A DNA stretch of 28,264 bases from JAKFVA01 sp046155225 (GTDB lineage: Bacteria; Pseudomonadota; Gammaproteobacteria; Burkholderiales; Burkholderiaceae_C). Below are positions 20,932-27,879 of this stretch, in pieces. The DNA lies in NCBI GenBank assembly GCA_046155225.1, contig JBJXED010000059.1, positions 1 to 28,264 of the forward strand, written 5' to 3'. Below the pieces are notes generated by a model. It searched no databases, had not been told where the DNA came from, and saw nothing but the letters and a program-made list of their open reading frames with translations. The translations under genes and the position numbers were made by a program. Every line of letters begins with the position of its first letter. The first letter of the stretch is position 1.

Positions 20932-21204
20932 TCAATTCAAGGCATCTTTCAGTGCCTTGCCGGGACGGAATTTAGGCACCTTGGCGGCCTTGATCTTGAT
21001 AGCAGTGCCCGTGCGCGGATTGCGCCCGGTACGCGCTGCGCGGCGGCCCACGGCGAAGGTACCAAACCCGACCAACGAAACCGAGCCGCCTTTTTTCAGC
21101 GTGGTTTTCACCGCACCAATGGTGGATTCCAGTGCGCGTGCAGCAGCAGCTTTTGATATGTCTGCATGCTGCGCGATGTGTTCGATCAATTCGGTTTTGT
21201 TCAC
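20932..21204 (-). CDS. hupB: DNA-binding protein HU
   Basis: A 90-residue HU-family histone-like protein that bends DNA and compacts the nucleoid. Signatures are NKTELIEHIAQHADISKAAA at the start, GSVSLVGFGTFAVGRRAAR (about 40-58) and the arm motif GRNPRTGTAIKIKAAKVPKF (about 60-79), including the DNA-inserting proline. The start is a GTG at 21204, six bases after GAGGGG. It is followed directly by tRNA-Val. Confidence 0.97.
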   Translation of the reverse strand: MNKTELIEHIAQHADISKAAAARALESTIGAVKTTLKKGGSVSLVGFGTFAVGRRAARTGRNPRTGTAIKIKAAKVPKFRPGKALKDALN

Positions 21205-21344
21205 GGGAAACCCCTCTTATGAAGTCATTGTTGGTCGGTCAAAGAAAGTGTAGTGTGCCCGCAAGCTCCGGCAGGCGAAAAAATATTCTAACGGTTTAGG
21301 CCCGTGCTGGGCTGTCAGCGCTGCATAAAAAACGCGGTGCCAGT

Positions 21345-22433
21345 TCACAGCAGCGCGCGCGCTATCGCCTTGCCCACATCCGCCGTCAGCGCTGTACCGC
21401 CCAGATCGGGGGTGCGCGGCTCGCCGCTATGCGGTTGCAGCACGCTTTCTATCGCTTGCACCACCGCATCGTGCGCCGCGCTGTGGCCCAAGAAATCCAG
21501 CATCAGCGCGCCGCACCAAATCTGTCCGATTGGATTGGCCAACTGCTTGCCGGCAATATCGGGCGCCGAGCCGTGTACCGGCTCAAACAGCGAAGGGAAG
21601 CGCCGGTCCGGATTGAGGTTGGCGCTGGGCGCAATGCCAATCGTGCCAGTGCAGGCGGGGCCGAGGTCGCTCAAAATATCACCAAACAAATTGCTGGCGA
21701 CGACCACATCAAAAAAGTCGGGACGCTGTACAAAATGCGCCGTCAGGATGTCAATGTGAAATTTGTCTACCCGCACATCGGGGTACTGTTTGGCCATCAG
21801 TTCGACCCGCTCGTCCCAGTAAGGCATGGTGATGGCGATGCCGTTGGATTTGGTGGCGCTGGTCAGGTGCTTTTTGGGTCGCGCGCGGGCTTGCTCAAAG
21901 GCAAATTTCAGTACGCGGTCAACACCGACGCGTGACATCACGGTCTCCTGCATCACAATCTCGCGCTCGGTACCGGGGTACATGCGCCCACCAATGCTGG
22001 AGTACTCGCCTTCGGTATTCTCGCGCACGATCAGCATGTCGATCTCGCCGGGTACGCGGGCACTGCCGTCACGGCGCACCACGGGCGCAATGATGCCGGG
22101 CATGAGCCGCGCGGGGCGCAGGTTCACATACTGGTCAAACTCGCGTCTAAAAAGCAGCAGAGAGCCCCACAGCGAAATATGATCGGGCACTTTCTCGGGC
22201 CAGCCCACCGCGCCAAAGTAAATCGCGTCGTGGCTGCCAATCTGGTCTTTCCAGTTGTCCGGCAGCATCTTGCCGTGCCGCTCGAAATAGTCCCAACTGG
22301 AAAAATCAAAATGATCAAACTGCAAGTCAATGCCAAACTTAACCGCCGCCGCCTCCATGACGCGCAAGCCCTCAGGCATGACTTCCTTGCCAATGCCGTC
22401 ACCGGCAATCACAGCGATTCTCTTTTTAGCCAT
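21345..22433 (-). CDS. ttuC: Tartrate dehydrogenase/decarboxylase or D-malate dehydrogenase
   Basis: A 362-residue NAD- and Mn-dependent beta-decarboxylating dehydrogenase of the isocitrate/isopropylmalate family. AVIAGDGIGKEVMPEGLRV is the N-terminal nucleotide-binding segment, RENTEGEYSSIGGRMY marks the tartrate/D-malate subgroup, and FDVVVASNLFGDILSDLGPA and FEPVHGSAPDIAGK supply metal and substrate contacts. TtuC and DmlA cannot be told apart by eye. The frame is open to a GTG at 22445, but the ATG at 22433 begins MAKKRIAVIAGDG. It overlaps the EamA gene by eight bases, so the transporter may serve this pathway, though that is inference. Confidence 0.92.
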   Translation of the reverse strand: MAKKRIAVIAGDGIGKEVMPEGLRVMEAAAVKFGIDLQFDHFDFSSWDYFERHGKMLPDNWKDQIGSHDAIYFGAVGWPEKVPDHISLWGSLLLFRREFDQYVNLRPARLMPGIIAPVVRRDGSARVPGEIDMLIVRENTEGEYSSIGGRMYPGTEREIVMQETVMSRVGVDRVLKFAFEQARARPKKHLTSATKSNGIAITMPYWDERVELMAKQYPDVRVDKFHIDILTAHFVQRPDFFDVVVASNLFGDILSDLGPACTGTIGIAPSANLNPDRRFPSLFEPVHGSAPDIAGKQLANPIGQIWCGALMLDFLGHSAAHDAVVQAIESVLQPHSGEPRTPDLGGTALTADVGKAIARALL

Positions 22434-23346
22434 GTCGAATTCCACTCGGTTTAACCACCCAACTTACACCCCAGGCCGTCAGCACGATACCGCCCAGCGT
22501 CGCTAGCGTAATCGGCTCTGCAAACAGCAGCCATGCCAGCAACGCGGTACACGGCGGCACCATATACAAAAGCGACGTGACCTGCGTGGCCGCGCCCTTT
22601 TGAATCAATAAGTACAGCAACGAACTGCCGCCCAGTGTCAGCACCAGCACCGACCACGCCATGGCCCCGGCAAACTGCGCGGTCCACTGGATGGACTCGG
22701 TTTCGAACAGCGACAACGGCAAAACCAGCGCCAAACCCGCCAGCAACTGCACCGCGCTGGCGCTGCGCACGTCGCACGGCAATACAAAGCGTTTTTGGTA
22801 CAGCGTTCCAATGGTGATGCCGCACAAGGCCACCCCTGTTGCGCCCAGCGTAAGCCAGGTTACTTCTGTCCCCTGCCCCAGCTTGCCTCCCACCACCAGG
22901 GCCAGTCCGGCAAAACCCAGCAACAAGCCAGCCCACTGACGCCGGTTGACTTGCTCATCGGCGCCGCCCATGCCAGAGAGCCACACCGCCGTCAGCACTG
23001 GCTGCAACCCCACAATCAAGGATGCTAGGCCTGAACCCATGCCGGCTTTGACCGCTGTCCACACCCCGCCTAAATAGCCGGCTTGCATCAGCGCCCCCAC
23101 CACCGCCAAATGCAACCACTGCGCGCGGCTGCGCGGCCAGGCCACGCGGGCCCATGCAATCCAGAGCAAAAAACACAAGATGGACAAGGCAAAGCGCCAG
23201 GCCAGAAACTTCATAGGGGGTGCCAGCGGCATGCCGTAGCGCGCCACGATGAAACCTGTGCTCCAGATCAACACAAAAATCCAGGGCATGGCCCGCAGCA
23301 TGGCAGTTTGCGGGCTGGCCGCCACTGCAGAAGGCGCGACGTTCAT
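22426..23346 (-). CDS. EamA/DMT-superfamily transporter
   Basis: A 306-residue membrane protein with about ten hydrophobic helices in two EamA repeats. IFVLIWSTGFIVARYGMPLA opens the first repeat and the second begins near residue 163. It ends WGVSWVVKPSG. Such proteins export amino acids or other metabolites, and the substrate cannot be deduced. The ATG at 23346 overlaps the pgsA stop as ATGA and the stop overlaps the dehydrogenase start by eight bases, so the three genes form one operon. Confidence 0.93.
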   Translation of the reverse strand: MNVAPSAVAASPQTAMLRAMPWIFVLIWSTGFIVARYGMPLAPPMKFLAWRFALSILCFLLWIAWARVAWPRSRAQWLHLAVVGALMQAGYLGGVWTAVKAGMGSGLASLIVGLQPVLTAVWLSGMGGADEQVNRRQWAGLLLGFAGLALVVGGKLGQGTEVTWLTLGATGVALCGITIGTLYQKRFVLPCDVRSASAVQLLAGLALVLPLSLFETESIQWTAQFAGAMAWSVLVLTLGGSSLLYLLIQKGAATQVTSLLYMVPPCTALLAWLLFAEPITLATLGGIVLTAWGVSWVVKPSGIRHG

Positions 23347-23909
23347 TTAGCGCGTGCCCTGATTTCCGGCAGCGCCTTTTGCAAGTAATACACCATGGAC
23401 CACACCGTCAGCACCGCCGCAATCCAGATCAAAAAGTGGCCCCAGGTGCCGGTGTGGATCAGGCCAAACAAGACCCCATCGAACAGCAAAAAGGGGATCG
23501 CCACCATTTGCGCAACGGTCTTGAGTTTGCCAATGCGGTGCACGGCAACGCTCTTCGATGCCCCAATTTGCGCCATCCACTCGCGAAGGGCCGAAATCGC
23601 TATTTCACGGCCAATGATGATGAGCGCCACAAACACATCAACCCGGTTCAGGTGTACCAGCACCAAGAGCGAGGCACACACCAGAAATTTGTCGGCCACG
23701 GGGTCCAAAAATGCGCCAAAAGAGGAGGTTTGATTCAGCTTGCGCGCCAGGTAACCATCGAGCCAGTCGGTCAAGGCAAACACCACAAACATGACAGTGG
23801 CAATGAGGTTGCGGTTCACCGCTTCGACCGGGAGGTAGAAGACGCCCACGATCAACGGGATGGCAAAAATCCGCGTCCACGTCAGCAAGGTAGGAATCGT
23901 CATGAACAT
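23343..23909 (-). CDS. pgsA: CDP-diacylglycerol-glycerol-3-phosphate 3-phosphatidyltransferase
   Basis: A 188-residue membrane enzyme that makes phosphatidylglycerol phosphate, the first committed step of phosphatidylglycerol and cardiolipin synthesis. The CDP-alcohol phosphotransferase motif D-x2-DG-x2-AR-x8-G-x3-D-x3-D is complete at D48, D51, G52, A55, R56, G65, D69 and D73 (in LDGYLARKL then FGAFLDPVADK). The N-terminus MFMTIPTLLTWTRIFAIPLI is typical, which favours the ATG at 23909 over that at 23903. There is no ribosome-binding site. CACAAT lies exactly six bases before the ATG. It follows uvrC by 67 bases. Confidence 0.97.
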   Translation of the reverse strand: MFMTIPTLLTWTRIFAIPLIVGVFYLPVEAVNRNLIATVMFVVFALTDWLDGYLARKLNQTSSFGAFLDPVADKFLVCASLLVLVHLNRVDVFVALIIIGREIAISALREWMAQIGASKSVAVHRIGKLKTVAQMVAIPFLLFDGVLFGLIHTGTWGHFLIWIAAVLTVWSMVYYLQKALPEIRARAK

Positions 23910-23924
23910 AAAGGCATTGTGTCA
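23910..23924 (-). promoter_or_regulatory. Extended -10 box six bases before pgsA ATG
   Basis: On the minus strand TGACACAAT (23924-23916) is an extended -10-like element followed by GCCTTT and the ATG. It implies a start at or next to the A of ATG and hence a leaderless message. Confidence 0.5.
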
Positions 23925-23976
23925 TGCCAAATTGGTGCACGGCGTCTGTGACTGCTGAGGCTGCAGCGGCTTGGTC

Positions 23977-25986
23977 CTAGTGCAAGGCGCGGTAAATTTG
24001 CTCTGCCAGCTCGCGCGAAATGCCGTCGACTGTGACCAAGTCTTCCGCCGTGGCCGCCGCCACGCCTCGTATGCCGCCAAAGCGCTGCAGCAAGCTGGCA
24101 CGCTTTTTCGGTCCGATACCGGCAATGTCCTCCAGTTTGCTGCTGCCCGTGCGCACCTTGGCGCGCGCTGCGCGCATGCCCGTGATGGCAAAGCGGTGCG
24201 CTTCGTCGCGGATTTGCGCCACCAGCATCAACGCGGCAGAGTCAGGCGGCAGGCTGATTTTGCTGCGGCCATCGGCAAACACCAACTCCTCCAACCCCAC
24301 CTTGCGGGCCAGCCCTTTTTCCACCCCCACGATCAAGGACAGCGGCAGCCCAAGCGCTTCGAACACCTCGCGCGCCACCCCCACCTGGCCGCGCCCGCCG
24401 TCAATCAGCACCGCGTCGGGAAGGCGTGCTGCGGCAGTGGCCGTGCCAATTTGCGCGGCCAGCGCCAGCTTGCTGTAGCGCCGCGTCAGCACCTGGCGCA
24501 TGGCGGCGTAATCGTCACCGGGGGTAATGCCCTCAATTTTGTAGCGGCGGTATTGCGCAGACTGCATTTTGTTGCCTTCAAACACCACGCAAGATGCCTG
24601 CGCGGCCTCACCCGCCGTGTGCGATATGTCAAAGCACTCAAAGCGCAGGCTGGCGTTCTGGCCGTCGGCCCGGTCCAGGTCGAGCACCTGCGCCAGCGCC
24701 TGGGTGCGGGCCTGCTGCGAGCCCTCTTCAGCCAGCAAGCGGGCGAGTTGAATGCCGGCATTTTTCTGCGCCATCTCGAGCCAGATGCGGCGTTGTTCGC
24801 GCGGCTGGTGCGTCACATTTAGTCGGGTGCCGATTTGCTCAGACAGCGCGGCGATCAATTCGCCAGAAACCGGGTGGCTGGCAATCAGTGACGGCGGCGC
24901 CGCCACTTCCAGGTAATGCTGGGCAATAAATGCCTCCAGCAGGCGGCTCTCGGCCAGGCCCGGCTCCAGCGCCAATACGGGCGCAGCCGCTTCGCCCGGC
25001 ACCGTATGTTCTGCGGCAGTATCGTTTTCAGGCAGCGCCATCACCAAGGCGTCCTGCACATGCAGCGGGAAATACGGCCGGTCACCCAAATGCCTGCCGC
25101 CGCGCACCATGGCCAGGTTCACACACGCCTTGCCGCCCTGCACCGCGACCGCCAGGATGTCGGTGTCGCGCTCCAGGGCGGTGCCGCCATTGGACTCGAC
25201 CGACTGCTGGTGCAGCACGCGTGAGAGTGCTGAGATTTGGTTGCGCACCTCGGCGGCCTGCTCAAACGCCAGTTGCTCGGCGTAGTGCATCATGCGCGCC
25301 TCCAGCGTTTGCAGCACGGTTTGCGTCTCGCCCTGCAAAAAAGCTTCGGCGTCCTGCACATCGCGGGCGTATTGCTCGGGCGTCACCAGGTTCACGCAGG
25401 GCCCCGAGCAGCGCTTGATCTGGTAGAGCAAACACGGCCGTGTGCGGTTGGCAAACACGGTGTCCTCGCAGGTGCGCAGACGGAAGATTTTTTGCAGCAA
25501 CTGGATTGTTTCCTTGACCGCCCAGGCGCTCGGGTAGGGACCAAAGTAGCGGTGCTTCTTGTCGATCGCGCCGCGGTAGTAGGCCATGCGCTCGAACGTG
25601 TGCGCTGCAATCTTCAAGTACGGGTAACTCTTGTCGTCCCGGAACAAAATATTAAAGCGCGGGTGTTGGGTTTTGATCAGGTTGTTTTCCAGCAGCAGCG
25701 CCTCGGCTTCCGAGCGCACGACGGTGGTTTCCAGGCGAACAATCTTGCCGACCATGTGGCCAATGCGCGTGCCGCCGTGGCTCTTTTGAAAGTAGTTGGA
25801 CACGCGTTTTTTCAGGTCCCGCGCCTTGCCCACATAAAGCAACAGACCCTGGGCGTCGAAGTAACGGTAGACGCCCGGCAGCGGCGGCAACCCGGCCACC
25901 TGCGCTAGCAAGGCCTTGCTGTGAGGCGGCTCTTGCGGCGCTTTCATGGGGGCTTTGGCGGGGTGCACGGGCGGAGCATCTGACAT
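23977..25986 (-). CDS. uvrC: Excinuclease ABC subunit C
   Basis: A 669-residue UvrC, the dual-incision nuclease of nucleotide excision repair. The N-terminal GIY-YIG domain has PGVYRYFDAQGLLLYVGKAR (about 36-55). The zinc-free Cys cluster region reads CLLYQIKRCSGPC. A UVR motif EQLAFEQAAEVRNQISAL is at about 200-220. The RNase H-like domain has CFDISHTAGE and the tandem HhH region has IAGIGPKKRASLLQRFGGIR near the C-terminus. The frame is open 76 codons further, to 26214, but this would run through earP and its start. The ATG at 25986 (MSDAPPVHPAKAPMK) is preferred. No ribosome-binding site; CACAAT is six bases upstream. Divergent from earP. Confidence 0.95.
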   Translation of the reverse strand: MSDAPPVHPAKAPMKAPQEPPHSKALLAQVAGLPPLPGVYRYFDAQGLLLYVGKARDLKKRVSNYFQKSHGGTRIGHMVGKIVRLETTVVRSEAEALLLENNLIKTQHPRFNILFRDDKSYPYLKIAAHTFERMAYYRGAIDKKHRYFGPYPSAWAVKETIQLLQKIFRLRTCEDTVFANRTRPCLLYQIKRCSGPCVNLVTPEQYARDVQDAEAFLQGETQTVLQTLEARMMHYAEQLAFEQAAEVRNQISALSRVLHQQSVESNGGTALERDTDILAVAVQGGKACVNLAMVRGGRHLGDRPYFPLHVQDALVMALPENDTAAEHTVPGEAAAPVLALEPGLAESRLLEAFIAQHYLEVAAPPSLIASHPVSGELIAALSEQIGTRLNVTHQPREQRRIWLEMAQKNAGIQLARLLAEEGSQQARTQALAQVLDLDRADGQNASLRFECFDISHTAGEAAQASCVVFEGNKMQSAQYRRYKIEGITPGDDYAAMRQVLTRRYSKLALAAQIGTATAAARLPDAVLIDGGRGQVGVAREVFEALGLPLSLIVGVEKGLARKVGLEELVFADGRSKISLPPDSAALMLVAQIRDEAHRFAITGMRAARAKVRTGSSKLEDIAGIGPKKRASLLQRFGGIRGVAAATAEDLVTVDGISRELAEQIYRALH

Positions 25987-26043
25987 GCCGCTATTGTGTC
26001 GCGGCGCGACCGCCCTGCGCTGGCGGCACGACACAATCGTGCC
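25987..26043. promoter_or_regulatory. Symmetric divergent promoter of uvrC and earP
   Basis: ATTGTGTCG (25993-26001) and CGACACAAT (26029-26037) are perfect inverted arms. Each holds an outward-facing CACAAT exactly six bases from an ATG: uvrC at 25986 and earP at 26044. No -35 boxes or ribosome-binding sites are visible for either. A second inverted pair, GGCACGA (26024-26030) and TCGTGCC (26037-26043), overlaps it. Confidence 0.55.
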
Positions 26044-27171
26044 ATGCGCAAACCACCCCCTTTGCAGTGGGACATCTTCTGCCAAGTCATTGACAACCAC
26101 GGCGACATTGGCGTGTGCTGGCGCCTGGCCTGCAACCTGGCGCAGCGCAGCCAGCAGGTGCGGCTGTGGGTGGACGACGCCAACGCGCTGGCCTGGATGG
26201 CACCGGGCGGCCACCCCGGCGTAGCGGTTCAGCCTTGGGCCGACGCCGTTTTAGCCTCGCCTGCTGATGTCGTAATCGAAGCCTTTGGCTGTGCACTGCC
26301 TCCTGAAACCATAGCAACAATGGCAGACTTTTCCTTGGCTAGAGCCAAAAAAGGCCTAAAAAATCCCGTGTGGATCAACCTGGAATACCTCAGCGCCGAG
26401 CCCTATGTTGAACGCAACCACCGGCTGCCTTCACCGCAAAAAGATGGCCTGACCAAGCACTTCTTCTACCCTGGCTTTACCTTGCGCACGGGCGGCCTGC
26501 TGCGCGAGCCGGATTTGGCGGCCCGGCAGGCCCGATTTGACCGCGCCGCCTGGCTGCAATCGCGTGGCCTTGACTGGCGCGGTGAGCGGCTGGTCAGCCT
26601 GTTTTGCTACGAGCCTGCCGCGCTAGGCGCTTTGCTACAAGCATTGCGCAGCCACCCGAGCCCGACCCGGCTGCTGGTGACGGCCGGGCGCAGTCAAAAA
26701 GCCGTTTTTTCAGAAGAAATGGGGCGCTTGCCAGCGCTTTCCTTGCCTGATGCGCTATCTATTTCATACCTCCCCTACCTCAGCCAAACCGACTTCGACC
26801 ACCTGCTGTGGGCCTGCGACTTCAACTTTGTACGCGGGGAAGACTCCCTGGTGCGGGCGCTGTGGGCGGCCCGGCCGGGCGCAGGCGGCGGCCTGGAAGC
26901 CATCCCGTTCATCTGGCAGATTTACCCCCAAACCGACGGCGCGCACCACGCCAAATTGGCCGCTTTTTTGGCTTGGCTGGACGCTGGCAGCGACCTGCCA
27001 GCGGCACACCGTTTCTGGAACGGCCTGTCGGTTGTGCCCGCGCCGCTGGTTTTAGATGCGCCCAACGCCTTGGCGACCGCACAACGCGGCATCCAGCAAG
27101 CCCGCGCCCGGCTGCTGGCCCAGCCCGACCTGGCTGAGCAGCTCCTGGGCTTTGTTCAAGAGGTGCCCTAA
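26044..27171 (+). CDS. earP: EF-P arginine-32 rhamnosyltransferase EarP
   Basis: A 375-residue GT-B glycosyltransferase (DUF2331 family) that adds rhamnose from dTDP-rhamnose to Arg32 of elongation factor P, needed for EF-P to relieve stalling at polyproline. The N-terminal motif is QVIDNHGDIGVCWRLACNLA with D17 and D21, matching the catalytic Asp pair of Pseudomonas EarP. The dTDP-rhamnose site FNFVRGEDSLVRALWA has R264, E266 and D267. The frame is open from 25996, but the ATG at 26044 is the natural N-terminus. Residues about 89-108 (SLARAKKGLKN) look longer than in typical members and are encoded by a locally A/T-rich stretch. efp follows 75 bases later on the same strand. Confidence 0.95.
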   Translation: MRKPPPLQWDIFCQVIDNHGDIGVCWRLACNLAQRSQQVRLWVDDANALAWMAPGGHPGVAVQPWADAVLASPADVVIEAFGCALPPETIATMADFSLARAKKGLKNPVWINLEYLSAEPYVERNHRLPSPQKDGLTKHFFYPGFTLRTGGLLREPDLAARQARFDRAAWLQSRGLDWRGERLVSLFCYEPAALGALLQALRSHPSPTRLLVTAGRSQKAVFSEEMGRLPALSLPDALSISYLPYLSQTDFDHLLWACDFNFVRGEDSLVRALWAARPGAGGGLEAIPFIWQIYPQTDGAHHAKLAAFLAWLDAGSDLPAAHRFWNGLSVVPAPLVLDAPNALATAQRGIQQARARLLAQPDLAEQLLGFVQEVP

Positions 27172-27184
27172 AGGCCGCTAAAAT
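27156..27184 (+). promoter_or_regulatory. Possible efp promoter at the end of earP
   Basis: TAAAAT (27179-27184) is a good -10 match placed just past the earP stop, about 63 bases before the efp ATG. The -35 candidate (TTCAAG at 27155-27160) is poor. It would let efp be made in excess of earP. Confidence 0.4.
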
Positions 27185-27246
27185 CGCAGGCTTTGCAGCT
27201 TGCAGACCACCCAGCCGCCCCGGCGGCCCTACCCTTTCAGCACACC

Positions 27247-27870
27247 ATGAAAATCGCCCAAGACATACGCGCCGGTAACGTCATCATGCACGGCAAAGAC
27301 CCGATGATCGTGCTGCGCACCGAATACAGCCGCGGCGGCCGCAACTCGGCCACCGTGCGCATGAAGCTCAAAAGCCTAATCGCCAATTTCGGCACCGAAG
27401 TGGTGTTCAAAGCCGACGACAAGATGGATCAGGTCATTCTGGAGAAGAAAGACTGCACGTACTCTTACTTTGCCGACCCGATGTATGTGTGGATGGACAG
27501 CGAGTACAACCAGTACGAGGTTGAGTCCGAGAACATGGGCGACGCGCTCAGCTACCTGGAAGACGGCATGACCGCTGAAGTGGTGTTCTACGAAGGCAAG
27601 GCGCTGTCGGTCGAGCTGCCCACCAGCGTCGAACGCGAAATTACCTGGACCGAGCCCGCCGTAAAAGGCGACACCTCCGGCAAAGTGCTCAAACCGGCCA
27701 AGATCGCCACTGGCTTTGAAATCGGCGTGCCGATTTTTGTGGCGCAGGGCGACAAGGTCGAGATTGACACCCGCACCGGCGAGTACCGCAAGCGCGTCTC
27801 AGCGTGGCAAATTGCTCGGCACCAAGGCTCCTGCGGGGGCCTTTTTTGTTGCCTGCCGATGATTGCCTAA
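27247..27870 (+). CDS. efp: Elongation factor P with read-through C-terminal extension
   Basis: EF-P binds between the P and E sites and speeds peptide bonds at polyproline. The N-terminal KOW domain includes TEYSRGGRNSATVRMKLKSL with Arg32, the residue used by EarP. The OB domains follow, with NQYEVESENMGDALSYLEDG, TWTEPAVKGDTSG and the C-terminal EIDTRTGEYRKRV at residue 184, where the protein should stop. Instead the frame runs 23 residues on, SAWQIARHQGSCGGLFCCLP plus MIA, to a TAA at 27868. This tail is encoded by the terminator hairpin. A single change of TGA to TCA at 27799-27801 would explain it, either natural or a sequence error. Start is the ATG at 27247; the upstream 27193 alternative lacks the conserved N-terminus. 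Confidence 0.95.
   Translation: MKIAQDIRAGNVIMHGKDPMIVLRTEYSRGGRNSATVRMKLKSLIANFGTEVVFKADDKMDQVILEKKDCTYSYFADPMYVWMDSEYNQYEVESENMGDALSYLEDGMTAEVVFYEGKALSVELPTSVEREITWTEPAVKGDTSGKVLKPAKIATGFEIGVPIFVAQGDKVEIDTRTGEYRKRVSAWQIARHQGSCGGLFCCLPMIA
27824..27847 (+). terminator. Intrinsic terminator inside the efp reading frame
   Basis: AAGGCTCC (27824-27831), TGCG loop, GGGGCCTT (27836-27843) with one G-T pair, then TTTT to 27847. It lies 20 bases before the only in-frame efp stop. It was presumably downstream of the original stop. Confidence 0.8.
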
Positions 27871-27879
27871 GATTGGGAA
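27868..27879 (+). promoter_or_regulatory. -10-like box six bases before the last gene
   Basis: TAAGAT (27868-27873) is followed by TGGGAA and the ATG at 27880. The first three bases are the efp stop. It fits the same spacing as uvrC, earP, pgsA and rlmD. Confidence 0.4.

Noticed and set aside
23971..24822. Plus-strand open frame of 283 codons opposite uvrC
   Set aside because: Antisense to conserved UvrC domains, with no recognisable protein.
25987..26214. 76-codon N-terminal extension of uvrC
   Set aside because: It lacks UvrC homology, lies antisense to the start of earP and would remove the divergent intergenic region.
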